A stretch of 64,000 nt of DNA from Maratus speciosus (GCA_963932465.1 OZ010786.1:594817038-594881037); one strand, 5' to 3'. Counted from the first letter of the stretch, positions 44,247 through 55,285 are shown. Notes: a model not told the origin generated them from the sequence alone. Numbers and translations are program-made.

Positions 44247-45422
44247 TCATAACACCTCTTTATTTTCTACAGTTCCTTCTGTAGTAACCAAATTACTAAT
44301 AGCACTTTCAATTCTGCTTCGTGTTCTCTGACTATTATTTTCAGGACAAACCCGTGAAAAATGAGTTGAATCTCCGCATGCAAAACATGTAGGTTTAAAC
44401 GCCCTGGAATCCCTACACTTTTGACAAGTCCCTTGATATTTTGTTTTGTCAAATTGTTTGTCATTTCCTCCATATTTAGTCGTTCCCGCAAAATGACCGT
44501 TTTTGTTATTTTCGAACCTTTCCTTAGATTTGTACTTATTTTTCTCTTCCAGTTGCCATCGAGGAACATCCTTTGGCTTAGTATGGACTGAGCTTTTCTT
44601 GAACTCTTCTCTCAAACTTTCGTATTCATCAACTTTTTCTGCAACTTCTTGAGGGTCGATCAATTTATTCCATTGATGCAAGAAGTGTTCTTTCACTTCG
44701 TTTGGTACTCTGCGTTTGAGTTGATCCGCTACCAATAATTTCTTTAATTGGTCGAAATTCTCAACCTTTAATTCGTTTATCCATTCGTTGAAATAATTGT
44801 TCAATGCATGACTGTAGCTTCTCCAAGACTCTTCTGGTCCCTTTTGATGCCGGGAAAATAATTGCCTCAACTTTTCAGAATTTAGCTTGTAACGCTTTAA
44901 TAACATATCCTTTACGAAATCATAGTCATTGGCTCTGTCAGGAGGCTCTCGAGCTATATTATTAGCCATATCTGTTGGTAACAATCCCAGTAAATATGCT
45001 ACCCATTCTGATTTATGTACACGCGTCATTGCCGCCCGACGCTCAAAGTTTACTAAATACAGTTGCATTTCGTCTACTTTTTCGTCGTATTTAGGAGTTA
45101 TCTGCATCAGTTGTACTCTAGATCTTGTTTCGTTTGAATTTTCAACTTCATCACCCAAATCTACGTTATTTCTTCTTAATCCCAACCGTTTCATTTCTAG
45201 ATCGTGATCTCTTTCTTCTTTCCAGATTCGATCCTCTCTTTCTTTTTTCCGAATTCGTTCTTCTGCCTCTTTTGTCTCACGCCGAATTCGTTCTTCTTCC
45301 TCTTTTGTCTCACGCCGAATTCGTTCTTCTATTATTCTACTCAGAGATACTTTGGCCTCATCTTCGACGAAATTTTCATTTTCTGATATTAATATTCTAA
45401 TATCTGCCCTCTTATTATCCAT
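44247..45422 (-). CDS. gag: Gag polyprotein of the Ty3/gypsy-type element
   Basis: 391 codons from an ATG at 45422. Residues ~25-100 are charged and repetitive, with direct repeats of ERIRRETKE and variants, probably an expanded coiled coil. Residues ~105-290 form the capsid-like region, with LYLVNFERRA, WVAYLLGLLPTDMAN, LLKRYKL...LRQLF and WSK-free helices typical of arthropod Ty3/gypsy gag. A CCHC zinc knuckle at residues 346-359 (CFACGDSTHFSRVC) fits C-x2-C-x4-H-x4-C exactly and binds RNA during packaging. The protein should form virus-like particles. It ends at TGA 44247-44249, with the next coding segment in the same frame. Similarity to spider elements is recalled, not searched. Confidence 0.88.
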   Translation of the reverse strand: MDNKRADIRILISENENFVEDEAKVSLSRIIEERIRRETKEEEERIRRETKEAEERIRKKEREDRIWKEERDHDLEMKRLGLRRNNVDLGDEVENSNETRSRVQLMQITPKYDEKVDEMQLYLVNFERRAAMTRVHKSEWVAYLLGLLPTDMANNIAREPPDRANDYDFVKDMLLKRYKLNSEKLRQLFSRHQKGPEESWRSYSHALNNYFNEWINELKVENFDQLKKLLVADQLKRRVPNEVKEHFLHQWNKLIDPQEVAEKVDEYESLREEFKKSSVHTKPKDVPRWQLEEKNKYKSKERFENNKNGHFAGTTKYGGNDKQFDKTKYQGTCQKCRDSRAFKPTCFACGDSTHFSRVCPENNSQRTRSRIESAISNLVTTEGTVENKEVL

Positions 45423-46926
45423 GCTAGCTTCTATACCCAGTTCTGTTGCTATCTCGATTAGATCTTCCTTTCCTGCCCCTACCTAGGAATGCCATGGTAA
45501 AAAAAAAATATTCTAACGAATTCAAAATGCTAGTAATCAATTAAAGACAGCGTAATAAACCTCAAGACTTATTAATTCCCACAAAAAAAAGTAACTATAA
45601 CCAATCATTCAAATAACTTTTCAATAGAACCATTTGGAATTTAAATGCTTATTTCAATCATTTTAATTAAATAATTCTATCAACGGTATTTTAAATCTAG
45701 TCAAAATGAACTTTCCGAATCATTACGAAAAGAAAAAATCATATATGAACACATAATTAAATCAATTATTTACTTTCGTTTTGAATGAGTTAAAAAAAAA
45801 AAACACATTCAGCAATAATTAAAATGTACCAATATTCCCTTTCACCAAATTGCTTTCAATAACCATTAACCCTAAAATAGTAGAACACCAAAGAATTATA
45901 AATTAGGACGTACATTCAATGTCTATAAATAACGAATGCACTCATAATATTTGTTTCAACACTCCGTACTCATAAATACAATTTAAATCATAATGTTAGT
46001 TTTGATTTAAAAATAATAATAACACTCTTAAAAGAATGCCTTCATAACACTAGTTTCGATTTACGAAACTCAGGATACTTAAATAAAGCATGAAGAAAAA
46101 AAATACTAACTCCGATCTATGAAAGAACTTTCTTAAACAAACAAACAAAAAAAAATGTAATCACTACTTTCAACCTACGAAACTTGGTTGCACAATCACA
46201 TAATAAAAATATCAATTTCACCTCTAATAAAATATGAAATAAACAACCTTTTATTTTTTTTTATTTCTTTTTGTAGAATTGGGAAATCATAAAAAAAAAA
46301 ACACAACTTTAATTATCTTCCTGCATTTTCAAATTGCGAAGGTAATAAATAACCAATTTAAAAAAACAAAACATATTCCATAATTCTATTACGTTAACGT
46401 TAAGTAATGTAAGTATTTCCAAAGCACTTTCAAATTATAATATTAATCTCACTTATTTATTTTGCTCTTATGAAATAGCAGAAAAACAAAATATTCACAC
46501 CTGTTTAGTCTTTCGAAAACATTTAAAAAGAAAGGGAAAAATAATTCCATAATAATTTACGCAACCGCTATTGAACTTTAATCCCAAATCAGTGAAATAT
46601 TCCCTTTATTTTACACTACATTTATCTTATTTTAACATTACTGCATATTTAAAATATAATGCAATATACACCTTATTTATTTAATGAAATTTCAGATGCA
46701 ACAAACAATAATTTCGTTTCAAATTTTACATTCAAAGAAATAATCAATCTAATGATAAGTAGTGTTAATAACCTTCATTTAATTACTCATTCTGTTCTTC
46801 ATGAATCTAGACAATAATATTTTTAATTATTTTACAGCATAACAGAATAATATAATTTTATTTTTGGGCTAGCATAGAAACGAACAAGACTCTTACCTCT
46901 TTGATATTACCAAACCCCGTGAGAAC
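45423..46926 (-). other. Leader (5' untranslated region) of the retrotransposon
   Basis: About 1.5 kb of very AT-rich sequence between the primer site and gag, with no supported ORF. It is long for a Ty3/gypsy leader and may hold packaging signals or a spliced-out segment; neither was identified. Confidence 0.6.
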
Positions 46927-46945
46927 AATCCTACCGGCTGCGCCA
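46927..46945 (-). promoter_or_regulatory. Primer-binding site, tRNA-Ser type
   Basis: On the element strand TGGCGCAGCCGGTAGGATT directly adjoins the 5' LTR and overlaps its last two bases. The complement ends CCGGCTGCGCCA, matching the 3' end of an arthropod tRNA-Ser as I recall it. Some insect gypsy-group elements also use tRNA-Ser. Confidence 0.75.
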
Positions 46946-47688
46946 ATACAACTTTTTCTCCTCTATTTCTTTATTATCTTTCTTTACTAAAAATGTTTTC
47001 TCATCGATATCTCCTTAACCTTAGAAAAAGGTTACTTATTTATTTTATTAAGAAATACTTGAGAAAAACACTGCTAAGAGACATCGTTAAAATAATAACT
47101 GCTGGCTTGACGAACACTAATTTATTAACAGGACAAACAACACACACACAACGAATATTATAACATTAACTTCTGGTTATTTTAGCTATTTCACAAAGAC
47201 ATTAAGATGCCGATGTTATCAAAGAACCACCGCCCCCTGAATAATAGGCCTGAGCGCTGGACCAAAAATGGCGGCTGCCAAAGGCGGATTTTTTTCAGCG
47301 TGTGTACGATCCCTTAAATATTCCTACCAATAATTTTTTGAATTTTTTTCCGCTTCATTTTTCTGAGAATAAGGAAGATAGCGAAATCTTTTATAAAATA
47401 CTGGTGTCGACATTTAAGGGACCGTACCTACGCTAAAAAAAATCTGCCTTCGGCAGCCGCCATTTTTGTGTCATTTTTGTGTGAGCGCTCAGGCCTAGTA
47501 TTCAGGGGGCGGTGAAAGAACAATCAGGGCAACACACCACTGATTTTCACTCCATCTTTTCACTACACGATCTCCGCCGCGACTGCTCCCTGTTCCAGTT
47601 CGAATAGTTCTGCCTTGGCCAGAGTTCACTGTTTGGCGACCGCCAATATCCATGCTTCGCAAATATTAAAGTTAATGCGAGTCTTACA
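46944..47688 (-). repeat. 5' LTR (right on + strand), interrupted by a MITE
   Basis: Same sequence as 40976-41430 once the 294-bp insertion (MITE plus target duplication) is removed, leaving about 451 bp. It lacks a 4-bp TGCA present in the other LTR. Confidence 0.9.
47228..47514. mobile_element. 287-bp MITE (CACCGCCCCCTGAATA) inside the LTR
   Basis: CACCGCCCCCTGAATAATAG and CTAGTATTCAGGGGGCGGTG are the ends. The inverted repeat continues through GGCCTGAGCGCT and GGCGGCTGCC. AAAGAAC is duplicated at 47221-47227 and 47515-47521. The other LTR has a single AAAGAAC and no insertion, so the before and after states are both visible. No ORF. Confidence 0.92.
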
Positions 47689-47692
47689 CTAC

Positions 47693-48348
47693 CTATGAAA
47701 AATTATTGCTGGAATCGCGTTTTTAGGTCTGGTACACATCGTTAAATTAAACCACAGTAAATTCTGTCTAAGGCAAATCGATCGGGACCGAGAAAATATT
47801 TCGTAGTAGACAATATTATGACTTACACAAATTTTACTCTATGTATATGGATTCGCAGGGATTTGAAAATCTTTCCAAATTAGACAGATTTCCGTCTTAC
47901 ACAGAGTCCGCTTTACAGAGAGTTTACTGTATTTTTTTGCGCATTACTTGGAGCGTATAAATTCTATAGATCATAATCCGGGCTGAATAAAATATCTCAA
48001 GTATATTTCCGTTTACTGACGGAAATTGCTGAATGATAACTCTATGTTTTTAACAATGTTCTGTGTTTCTGTAATTCTGTTCTATGTTTTTAACTTAATT
48101 ACCTTTCAGAGTACTATGTATACATGCAAATCTTATAGATGATCATATACAGGGTTGCGCAATATAATTCTGATATTTTTAAAAGTATTGATGGCAGTTG
48201 ATGAAATTATTTTTTCAAATGTGCCAAGCATTTTCCAAATTGTTTACTTAAACATCATCTTTAAACTTAATTAGTTTTGTTATAATATTCCGATTGTGTT
48301 GAAAAGTGCGTTATACTAATCCTGGTCACATGTTTTTTCGTTTTTGTT
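47693..48348. other. Unassigned sequence
   Basis: No gene. CAGGGTTGCGCAATATAATT at 48152 resembles a mariner-type end without a visible partner. Confidence 0.4.
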
Positions 48349-49711
48349 TTAACCCTTTACCTACTGATGGTACGTATAAGAACCATTAAAATAACTTCTT
48401 ATAAAATTCATTTAATACATAGATTAGTTGTAATACAGTTTAGAATGAGTTATAGATGCATTATTTTATCTTGTTACAAAAATATTGTGGGTTACACAAA
48501 ACATAAATATTTTTAAAAGAATGATTACTTTTTCCTTTAAATCTTTTCAGCGTTCTTGTCGTTGGGGAATTTTTCGTGGCGGGAATTTTTCAATTCGGAA
48601 ATATTTGTATATTTCGATTGTAAGAACGTTATATTTGTACATTTCCTAATTCTACAAAATACTCAGTAAAATATTTAAAATAAAAGATTTGAGTGGGTTT
48701 ATAAATATTGCACAAAATCCTTATAAATTCAAATTTAATGAATCCTTCTAAATCCTTTAATCCTTCTAAAATTAATTATGATTATGTAAATCTTCTAATG
48801 TAGTTTAAATAATTCACGAAAAATGCTTTCGAAGATAAAATTTTCATAAATTCACAATTCAGTACATAAAGTGTTAATACATATAACAATCCATTCATTG
48901 TTACATTAGACGTCTAATGAAGGAGTTACTTTTGTTTAATTTTATTGACTGAAGCAATTCATTCATTAACAAGCAAATTCCGCTATTCTACTATACGTCT
49001 TTCAAGAATACTTCTGAAACCAGCTGCAGTAACAGAGAATTATATTACGGCTAGTGGAAAAAGTTTACTTGCGTCAGTAAGTTGATCCATTAGCAGTAAT
49101 GTAATAAAATGAAATCAAAGAAAAGAACTATCTAAAAAAATATTATAATAGTTTTGTATTTTCTATGTGTAATTTTATCACTTTATGCATCGAATTATGA
49201 ATTCAGAAATTGCTTTACCTTAATAATTATTGTCCTTAGTGCCTAGACATATATAAGAAAAATTATATTATAATAATTTGAAGTTTAGATAAGATTTTTC
49301 ATTCAAACTGATTTAATAAATCGATAGTTAAAGCTCTTTTTGTAAAATATTTACAAATATAAATGGATTAATTAAGAATAAATGCTGTTAAAAAATCATA
49401 CGCTTCTTTATAAAAACAATATAAATAAATGTATTGCGATCCCATCTATAAATTGAAAGGTTTTTGTAGTAAACATTTTTCAATATAATATACTTTTTAA
49501 AAGAGAAAAACTGAACTAGTAAATAGTTTGAAAAAACTACCAATTTATAAAATAATTACCTTTGACTGTTTCGCTATATTTCCTAAATACAGTCCAGCAA
49601 AGTATTTTGTATGTAAAATAAAATCTACTTTAGTAAAAGATGTATTAAATAAATTTTATATTAAATTTTCTTTAATGGTACTTAAAAGTACCGTCACTGG
49701 ATAAAGGTTTA
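48349..49711. mobile_element. 1.36-kb TTAA-type element
   Basis: TTAACCCTTTACCTACTGATGG and the inverted partner ending CCAGTGACGGT-complement (49690-49711, TTTA at the end) form a ~40-bp terminal repeat containing GGTAC..ATAA..ACCATTAAA. The interior has a unit of the TCATTCATCTTT family (about 48885-49130). No transposase found. Confidence 0.55.
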
Positions 49712-49774
49712 TATCATTTAAAACTTAAAATGTGTGTAATATTTTATTAAGTTTTTGGGCAACATCAGACAGAA

Positions 49775-50234
49775 ACAAGTTGGAAATTGCACATCGAACG
49801 TGGTAAGTGAGGTGCGTTCGTACTATAACTAATTTTATAAATATTCTTTGCACCGCATATTGTACTGAATGTATATTTCAGTGCACTTCATAAGTGCATA
49901 TCAATTTGATTTTGTTCGAAAGGCTGTAACATCGTTAAAATGCACTTGAAATATTTTTTTCATATTGGCATTTATGTAACGGAGCACATTTGACTGTCTC
50001 TGTAATTAAACTATACATCCGATTTTCATAAAATTTGAAATGACTCCACAAAATTTTGCAACAATTATATATTTAAAATTTCAGACCATTCGGTTGGGTA
50101 GTTTTTGCTATGTTACATGCGGACAGACGGACTGAATGACGACTATAGGTGCTACGTATTTATATAATTGTGAACACACCTAATGAACGACGACTATAGG
50201 TGCTACGCGTTTATACAATTACGAACACACCTAA
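49775..50234 (+). mobile_element. GGTGCGTTCGTA family, copy B1
   Basis: Starts ACAAGTTGGAAATTGC, then GAGGTGCGTTCGTACTATA. It ends GACTATAGGTGCTACG...ACGAACACACCTAA, with the last 45 bp duplicated. GGTGCGTTCGTA and TACGAACRCACC are inverted, giving subterminal repeats. Head-to-tail with copy B2. Confidence 0.7.
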
Positions 50235-50235
50235 A

Positions 50236-50968
50236 ACAAGTTGGAAATGCTCGTCAAACGTGGCAAATGAGGTGCGTTCGTACTATAGCTAGTTTTATAA
50301 TTATTTTTTGCACCCCATATTGTACTGAATGTATATTTTTTTGCACTTCATAAGTGCATAGTCTGTAACATCGTTAAAATGCACTGCAATATTTTTTTTC
50401 CATTCCCCGTAATGAAACGGAAATATTTTGACTGTCCCTGTAATTAAACTATACATCCGATTTTCATAAAATTTGAAATGGCTCTACAAAATTTTGCAAC
50501 AATTAATTTTAAATTTCAGACCATTCGGAAGGCTGTAACATCATTAAAATGCACTTGCAATAATTTTTCCCATTGGCCGTAATGTAAAGAAAAATTTTGA
50601 TTGTCCCTGTAATTAAACTATACATCCGATTTTCAAAAAAGTTGAAATGGCTCGACAAAAATTTACAAAAATGATATATTTAAAATTTCAGACCATTCGG
50701 ATGGCTGTAACATCATTAAAATGCATTTGCAATAATTTTCCCCATTGGCCGTAATGTAAAGAAAAACTTTTGACTGTCCCTGTAATTAAACTATACATCC
50801 GATTTTCATAAAATTTGAAATGGCTTGACAAAATTATGCAACAATCATATATTTAAAATTTCAGACAATTCGGTTGGGTAGTTTTTGCACTGTTATATGC
50901 GGACGGACGGACGGACTGAACGACGACTATAGGTGCTACGTATTTATATAATTACGAACGCACCTAAA
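50236..50968 (+). mobile_element. GGTGCGTTCGTA family, copy B2
   Basis: Full copy. It has a 5' GAGGTGCGTTCGTAC and three internal repeats of ~175 bp (each with GTAACATCRTTAAAATGCA, GACTGTCCCTGTAATTAAAC and ACATCCGATTTTCA). Next come a (GGAC)n stretch at about 50901 and the 3' TACGAACGCACCTAAA. HINE/mini-me-like in plan: subterminal inverted repeat, central repeats, GTCY-type microsatellite. Non-coding. Confidence 0.75.
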
Positions 50969-52110
50969 AAAGAATGTTAAATATATCGTTATTTTAGCAA
51001 ATATTTAAATTGACTGTCAACTTCAGATAAAGAAATTTTGTCTTCTAAATATTCCTGAATTTTGTCTTATGTCTAAATAATTATCTTTAATGCATAAAAA
51101 TTCAATTATCTTTCTATTGATGGGCCAATGAGGGTTAAAAATTATATTATGTTTCGTTTTATTCATTTAGGGGATACTGTCATGACGTATATTAGACTCA
51201 AGAATACTCCTGAATAACATACTTTCTGAATTAGCTGCAGCAAAAGAAAGTTATATTCTGGCTAGCTGAATTCCTTTACACTCCTTGATGACTCCATTCA
51301 TTAATTGTAAAAAAGTATATGGAAAAAAACTTTTCATATGCAGAGTAATTGTTTTAAGGGGTCACAGGACCTTTGAGTTTGTCTAAACGATAAAAAACAT
51401 CGCCTTTTTCAAAGTACCAAAACACAAATAATATGCAAATAAGATTTTTTTTTCAATTTCTGTCTAAAGTATATATTCTTAAGTATGTTATTCCAGAAAA
51501 AGAAATGTTGTATATACAAAATTAATACTTAAATTTTACATTTAAAAATTAATTTCTCTAATGTGTGAAATAAATTCATTAAGCGCTGCGCGCATGATAA
51601 AACTTTAAATTATGCATATAGAAAACAGTTTTCGTTTCTCGACTATCACATTTCATACTATCAATATCGACTGACTTCACTATCGACGACCTAACTGACT
51701 CCTGTGAAAGTGATCTCGCACTTGTAATATGCTGATAGTGCGTGTTTCGAGAGTTTCTGAAATCTAGTTCTTGCTTAGTCAGGCGCAATCGAAACTGTAT
51801 TGATAGTATGTTTGATTCGCTTGAATAAAAACTGTTGTGCGCCTGTGTAATGTTGGACTGAGTGTGTTGATAACACCCTGTATATAATGATACATCCAAA
51901 GCAGCTAAATACAATCGAGTTTTGTGATTTGGATTAGAATGATGTCGTGTTCATGCTCGGCTTTTAAAGCAAATGATAACCCCTCACAGACTGTTTTTGA
52001 TTCTGAAAAGCATGCGTACTTGTTGTACAATTTCGATTCATGGAACTATTAATAAAGAGGAACTGACATATCCTTAAAATAGTGAAGCTTCAACTGTAAC
52101 CGCTAGCAAA
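50969..52110. other. Mostly unassigned; one TCATTCATCTTT-family unit
   Basis: 51110-51310 is a diverged unit of the family also at 29.9, 48.9, 57.7 and 63.5 kb. The segment 51580-51960 is less AT-rich with an unrecognised minus-strand frame of 111 codons. Confidence 0.4.
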
Positions 52111-52119
52111 GGGTTTGTT

Positions 52120-52508
52120 TATCGACGGTGGAAACTCCCACCAGTAGGTTTATATAGATATTTTAAACTTATTTAAACGCCTTATTTTTACAAAATTTCA
52201 GTCATAAATAGTGGAAGAAACAATTTTTCATTTTTACTGGTAGGAGTTTTCTTTGGTGGTAGTTAGGCCCTGAGTTTCCGCCATATTATGACAACCATGG
52301 ATACAAACCGACAGTTTTATAAGGCATACTGACACCGGTAAAAACAAATAGAAATTTTTATGACATTTTTGAAAAAAAATTCCATGAATAAGACGCTTCT
52401 TTAAGACGAAATCTTCTATTCAATTTTACTGGTGGGATGCTTGACCTATCGGTAGTTAGAAACTGAAAAACCGATTTCAAAAAAGCAGCCGCCATATTGT
52501 GACAACCT
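52120..52508. repeat. Two-unit diverged direct repeat
   Basis: GGTAGTTAG...GCCATATTATGACAACC near 52256-52298 and GGTAGTTAG...GCCATATTGTGACAACC near 52453-52507 end two units that also share TTTTTACTGGT/TTTTACTGGTGGGA. Confidence 0.5.
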
Positions 52509-52593
52509 CCTCAGTTACTTCACTTGCAACTGGTAGACAATACACTATATGTCTCCTCCTTTTTATTCATAACTCCATTTTTCGATTACACAG

Positions 52594-52832
52594 AAAGTAA
52601 CACATGTTTTCGATCTGGCTTTGTAATTTTCAAAGAAATGTGTGACATAAACGATTGTCATGCATGGTATCCTGAAGCAGTTTTCGATAAACCTTGCTAT
52701 TCAAGCGAATTCTATGCTATGTTGATCAAAGACGATCACGGGTTCGTGGAGTTTGGATCAATTGCTCATACAACAAAAGGCTACCTGTGCGAATACTTCA
52801 GTCGACTCTCTTTGTCTGAAACAAAAGACTGA
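52594..52832 (+). CDS. Possible terminal exon of a secreted or receptor-type host gene
   Basis: The frame after a splice-acceptor-like TTCGATTACACAG (ending 52593) encodes about 79 residues with five cysteines. It ends EFGSIAHTTKGYLCEYFSRLSLSETKD before TGA at 52830. AATAAA at 52954 gives a plausible polyadenylation signal ~120 bp later. The GYLCEY ending and the spacing of C, W and CY residues recall the last strand of C-type lectin domains. The similarity is weak and I would not name a family. No upstream exon is recognisable in the window. The frame also stays open 5' to 52524. Composition is less AT-rich and more protein-like than the surroundings. It could still be a chance frame. Confidence 0.35.
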
Positions 52833-52953
52833 ATTTATTTTTAAATTACGCAGTAAATATTAAAAAAATGTGATTTATTAAGAAATCACATTTTAAATTT
52901 ATAATTAAATTTAATGATTGGTTCTGACTATTTTTAACTTGTTAAAATCCTTC

Positions 52954-52959
52954 AATAAA
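52954..52959 (+). terminator. Candidate polyadenylation signal AATAAA
   Basis: Canonical hexamer ~120 bp after the stop of the putative exon. Such hexamers are common in AT-rich DNA. Confidence 0.3.
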
Positions 52960-53025
52960 CCCTAAAAAATGCCTGCATTGTACACAGTAGGAATATTCAT
53001 CCTGCTGATGACTAATTTGAAAAAT

Positions 53026-53780
53026 ACAAGTTGGAAATTGCTCGTCAAACGTGGCAAATGAGGTGCGTTCGTACTATAGCTAGTTTTATAATTATTTTTT
53101 GCACCCCATATTATACTGAATGTATATATTTTTTTTTTTGCACTTCATAAGTCTGTAACATCATTAAAATGCACTGCAATAATTTTTTTTCCCATTCCCC
53201 GTAATGAAACGGGAAAATTTTGACTGTCCCTCTAATTAAACTATACATCCGATTTTCATAAAATTTGAAATGGCTCGACAAAATTTTGCAACAATTATAT
53301 ATTTAAAATTTCAGACCTTGCGGAAGGCTGTAACATCATTAAAATGCATTTGCAATAATTTTTTCCATTGGCCGTAATGTAAAGAAAAACTTTTGATTGT
53401 CCCTGTAATTAAACTATACATCTGATTTTCATAAAATTGGAAATGGCTCGACAAAATTTTACACAAATGATATATTTAAAATTTTAGACCATTCGGAAGT
53501 CTGCAACATCATTAAAATGCACTTGCAATAATTTTTCCCATTGGCCGTAATGTAAAGAAAGACTTTTGACTGTCCCTGTAATTAAACTATACATCCGAGT
53601 TTCATAAAATTTGTAATGGCTCGACAAAATTTTACAACAATCATATGTTTAAAATTTCAGACCATTCGGTTGGGTAGTTTTTGCTCTGTTACATGCGGAC
53701 GGACGGACAGACAGACGGACGGACGGACTGAGCGACAACTATAGGTGCTACGTATTTATATAATTACGAACGCACCTAAA
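53026..53780 (+). mobile_element. GGTGCGTTCGTA family, copy B3
   Basis: ACAAGTTGGAAATTGCTCG to TACGAACGCACCTAAA, with three internal ~175-bp repeats and a long (GGAC)n/(AGAC)n stretch at about 53696-53730. Confidence 0.8.
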
Positions 53781-53944
53781 AATGGATCTCGCGTACATAT
53801 AACTGGTATATTAGCATATTCAACTCGTGATCTTGCATACATGACAGCCACTGATGTTCTAACTTACGAAACGAGTGATCTCGCATACAGAAAAATCAAT
53901 GATGTTACGCTACTGCAAAATCCCTGCATTACCCATCTCTGATT

Positions 53945-54240
53945 CATAAAAGGTGGAGGCGGGAAGCGGTGGTGGTACACTTTGAGTCTTCAGTTGTAGT
54001 CGTCCGTTCATCATCTCCTCACCCTAGTGTTCCCATTGGCCTGACCCTGAGGTTGCACGTTCGAATGCCAATGTGGGCATCGAGGACGACTTCTTGCCAA
54101 CCCAGAAGCGTAGTAAATGTGCTTGGAGAGTGCGCACAGTGCTTGCACGGTAATGTATATCAGTTCTTGGAACATAGCTTCCTTTTTTCGAGAAAAAAAT
54201 ATGTAAATACCACTAACACATGCTTCTAAATTAAAGCCAA
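53945..54240 (+). other. Possible tRNA-derived SINE-like segment
   Basis: A GC-richer patch has an A-box-like GAAGCGGTGGTGGTACAC and, ~85 bp on, a B-box-like GCACGTTCGAATGCC. It is followed by unrelated body and, after 54280, an (AAAAT)n-type stretch. The A-to-B spacing is longer than in a normal tRNA, so this is tentative. Confidence 0.3.
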
Positions 54241-54441
54241 AATATGAGCATAAAAGTTTTGTTTCAATTTTATTTTTATCACAAAAAAAATAAAATAAAA
54301 ATAAAAATAAAAATAAATAAAAAAATTTCAAATTTTGTTTCAAGTTCTGCTAATAACAAAACATTTGATTTGTTGGTCTTTGCAAGTAGACTAAATATAA
54401 ACGCATATTTGGTTAATTTTCTAAAGCTATAGCTTTCATAG

Positions 54442-54611
54442 CAGTGGTGGAAAATTGGCGCAGAGGTGGAGCCTATTGACACCACTAAATTATAGTAGTA
54501 TTTTGCCTCTTAACTAATGATCAAATTTCTGAGTTTTTATTAAACTGAATAATACCATAAAAATTTAGTGGTGTCAATAGGCTCCACCTCTGCGCCAATT
54601 TTCCACCACTG
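54442..54611. mobile_element. 170-bp near-perfect palindromic MITE
   Basis: CAGTGGTGGAAAATTGGCGC and its exact complement ending CCACCACTG. Arms of ~65 bp are almost identical through TGACACCACTAAAT. TCATAG flanks both sides (54436-54441 and 54612-54617). Confidence 0.85.
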
Positions 54612-54675
54612 TCATAGTTTCAAAGTAACAGTGCGCACAAACTCCAAACAGTATACCAATCTGGGAAAACGCGTT

Positions 54676-54892
54676 TTAACCCCTTGAATGGCGGTTATGC
54701 CGCTATGGCATCACATAATTTTAATCTCTAATTGACACATTGGCACCCGGATATTTTTATGAAAATTTCACTTTTATTAAGTACGCGAAAATATGCTTTA
54801 CTTGTTTACAAATAATTTTTCTTGTAAATACTTGGTGACAGTCAATTATTTAAACATTTTACGAATAAGTACCTTGCCCCTCAAAGGTTTAA
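54676..54892. mobile_element. TTAA MITE, CTTTCAGRGGCAAAG family (reverse)
   Basis: TTAACCCCTTGAATGGCGG to ACCTTGCCCCTCAAAGGTTTAA. It is the reverse orientation of 62887-63105, sharing GGCATCACATAATTTT and TTGGCACCCG. Confidence 0.75.
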
Positions 54893-55067
54893 TTTTTCAA
54901 TATCTACGGATCTGCAGTTATACTCATCGTCTATAAATGATTATAACTCAAGATATAATGCAGAATTTTGAATGGGGTTTTTGGCATATTGCTGAGCAAT
55001 TTAAAAAAATCGTAATAAAACGAACTCCGAAAACTGACTTTTGAAAGCTTAAAGGTCATGTTCCTCC

Positions 55068-55285
55068 TTAACTCTTTCAGGGGCAAAGCTTTTTGAATGC
55101 AAAAGTGTTGAAATAAATAGATGGCACCAGAATTTATCAACAAATTTATTGGTAAATAAGAAAAAGGCTTTATTTCGCATACATATTAATTGGAAAATAT
55201 CTTCAAAAATTCTGGTGCCATTGTGGCGTTTGGGTATTAAAATTAAGTGGTTTCATAAACATACCACCGCCCCTGAAATGGTTAA
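55068..55285. mobile_element. TTAA MITE, CTTTCAGRGGCAAAG family
   Basis: TTAACTCTTTCAGGGGCAAAG to CCGCCCCTGAAATGGTTAA, the best preserved member. TTAA on both sides. Confidence 0.8.

Larger units (their letters stand above)
40976..47688 (-). mobile_element. Young Ty3/gypsy LTR retrotransposon with captured coiled-coil ORF
   Basis: Two LTRs (40976-41430 and 46944-47688) bound the element, with CTAC target duplications at 40972-40975 and 47689-47692. Reading on the minus strand it carries: 5' LTR, tRNA-Ser-type primer site, ~1.5-kb leader, gag, a coiled-coil frame, an RT tail with RNase H, a polypurine tract and the 3' LTR. Protease, the catalytic part of RT and integrase are missing, so it cannot be autonomous. 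By eye the LTRs differ at four sites and one 4-bp indel over ~451 bp (excluding a MITE), so insertion is recent. Confidence 0.9.

Noticed and set aside
45125..45400. Plus-strand Phe/Leu-rich frames opposite gag
   Set aside because: Antisense shadows of the repetitive, charged gag N-terminus.
48152..48175. CAGGGTTGCGCAATATAATT as a mariner-type end
   Set aside because: No inverted partner with TA was found within several kb.
51579..51914. 111-codon minus-strand frame in a less AT-rich patch
   Set aside because: No recognisable domain. Kept only as a note in the interval description.
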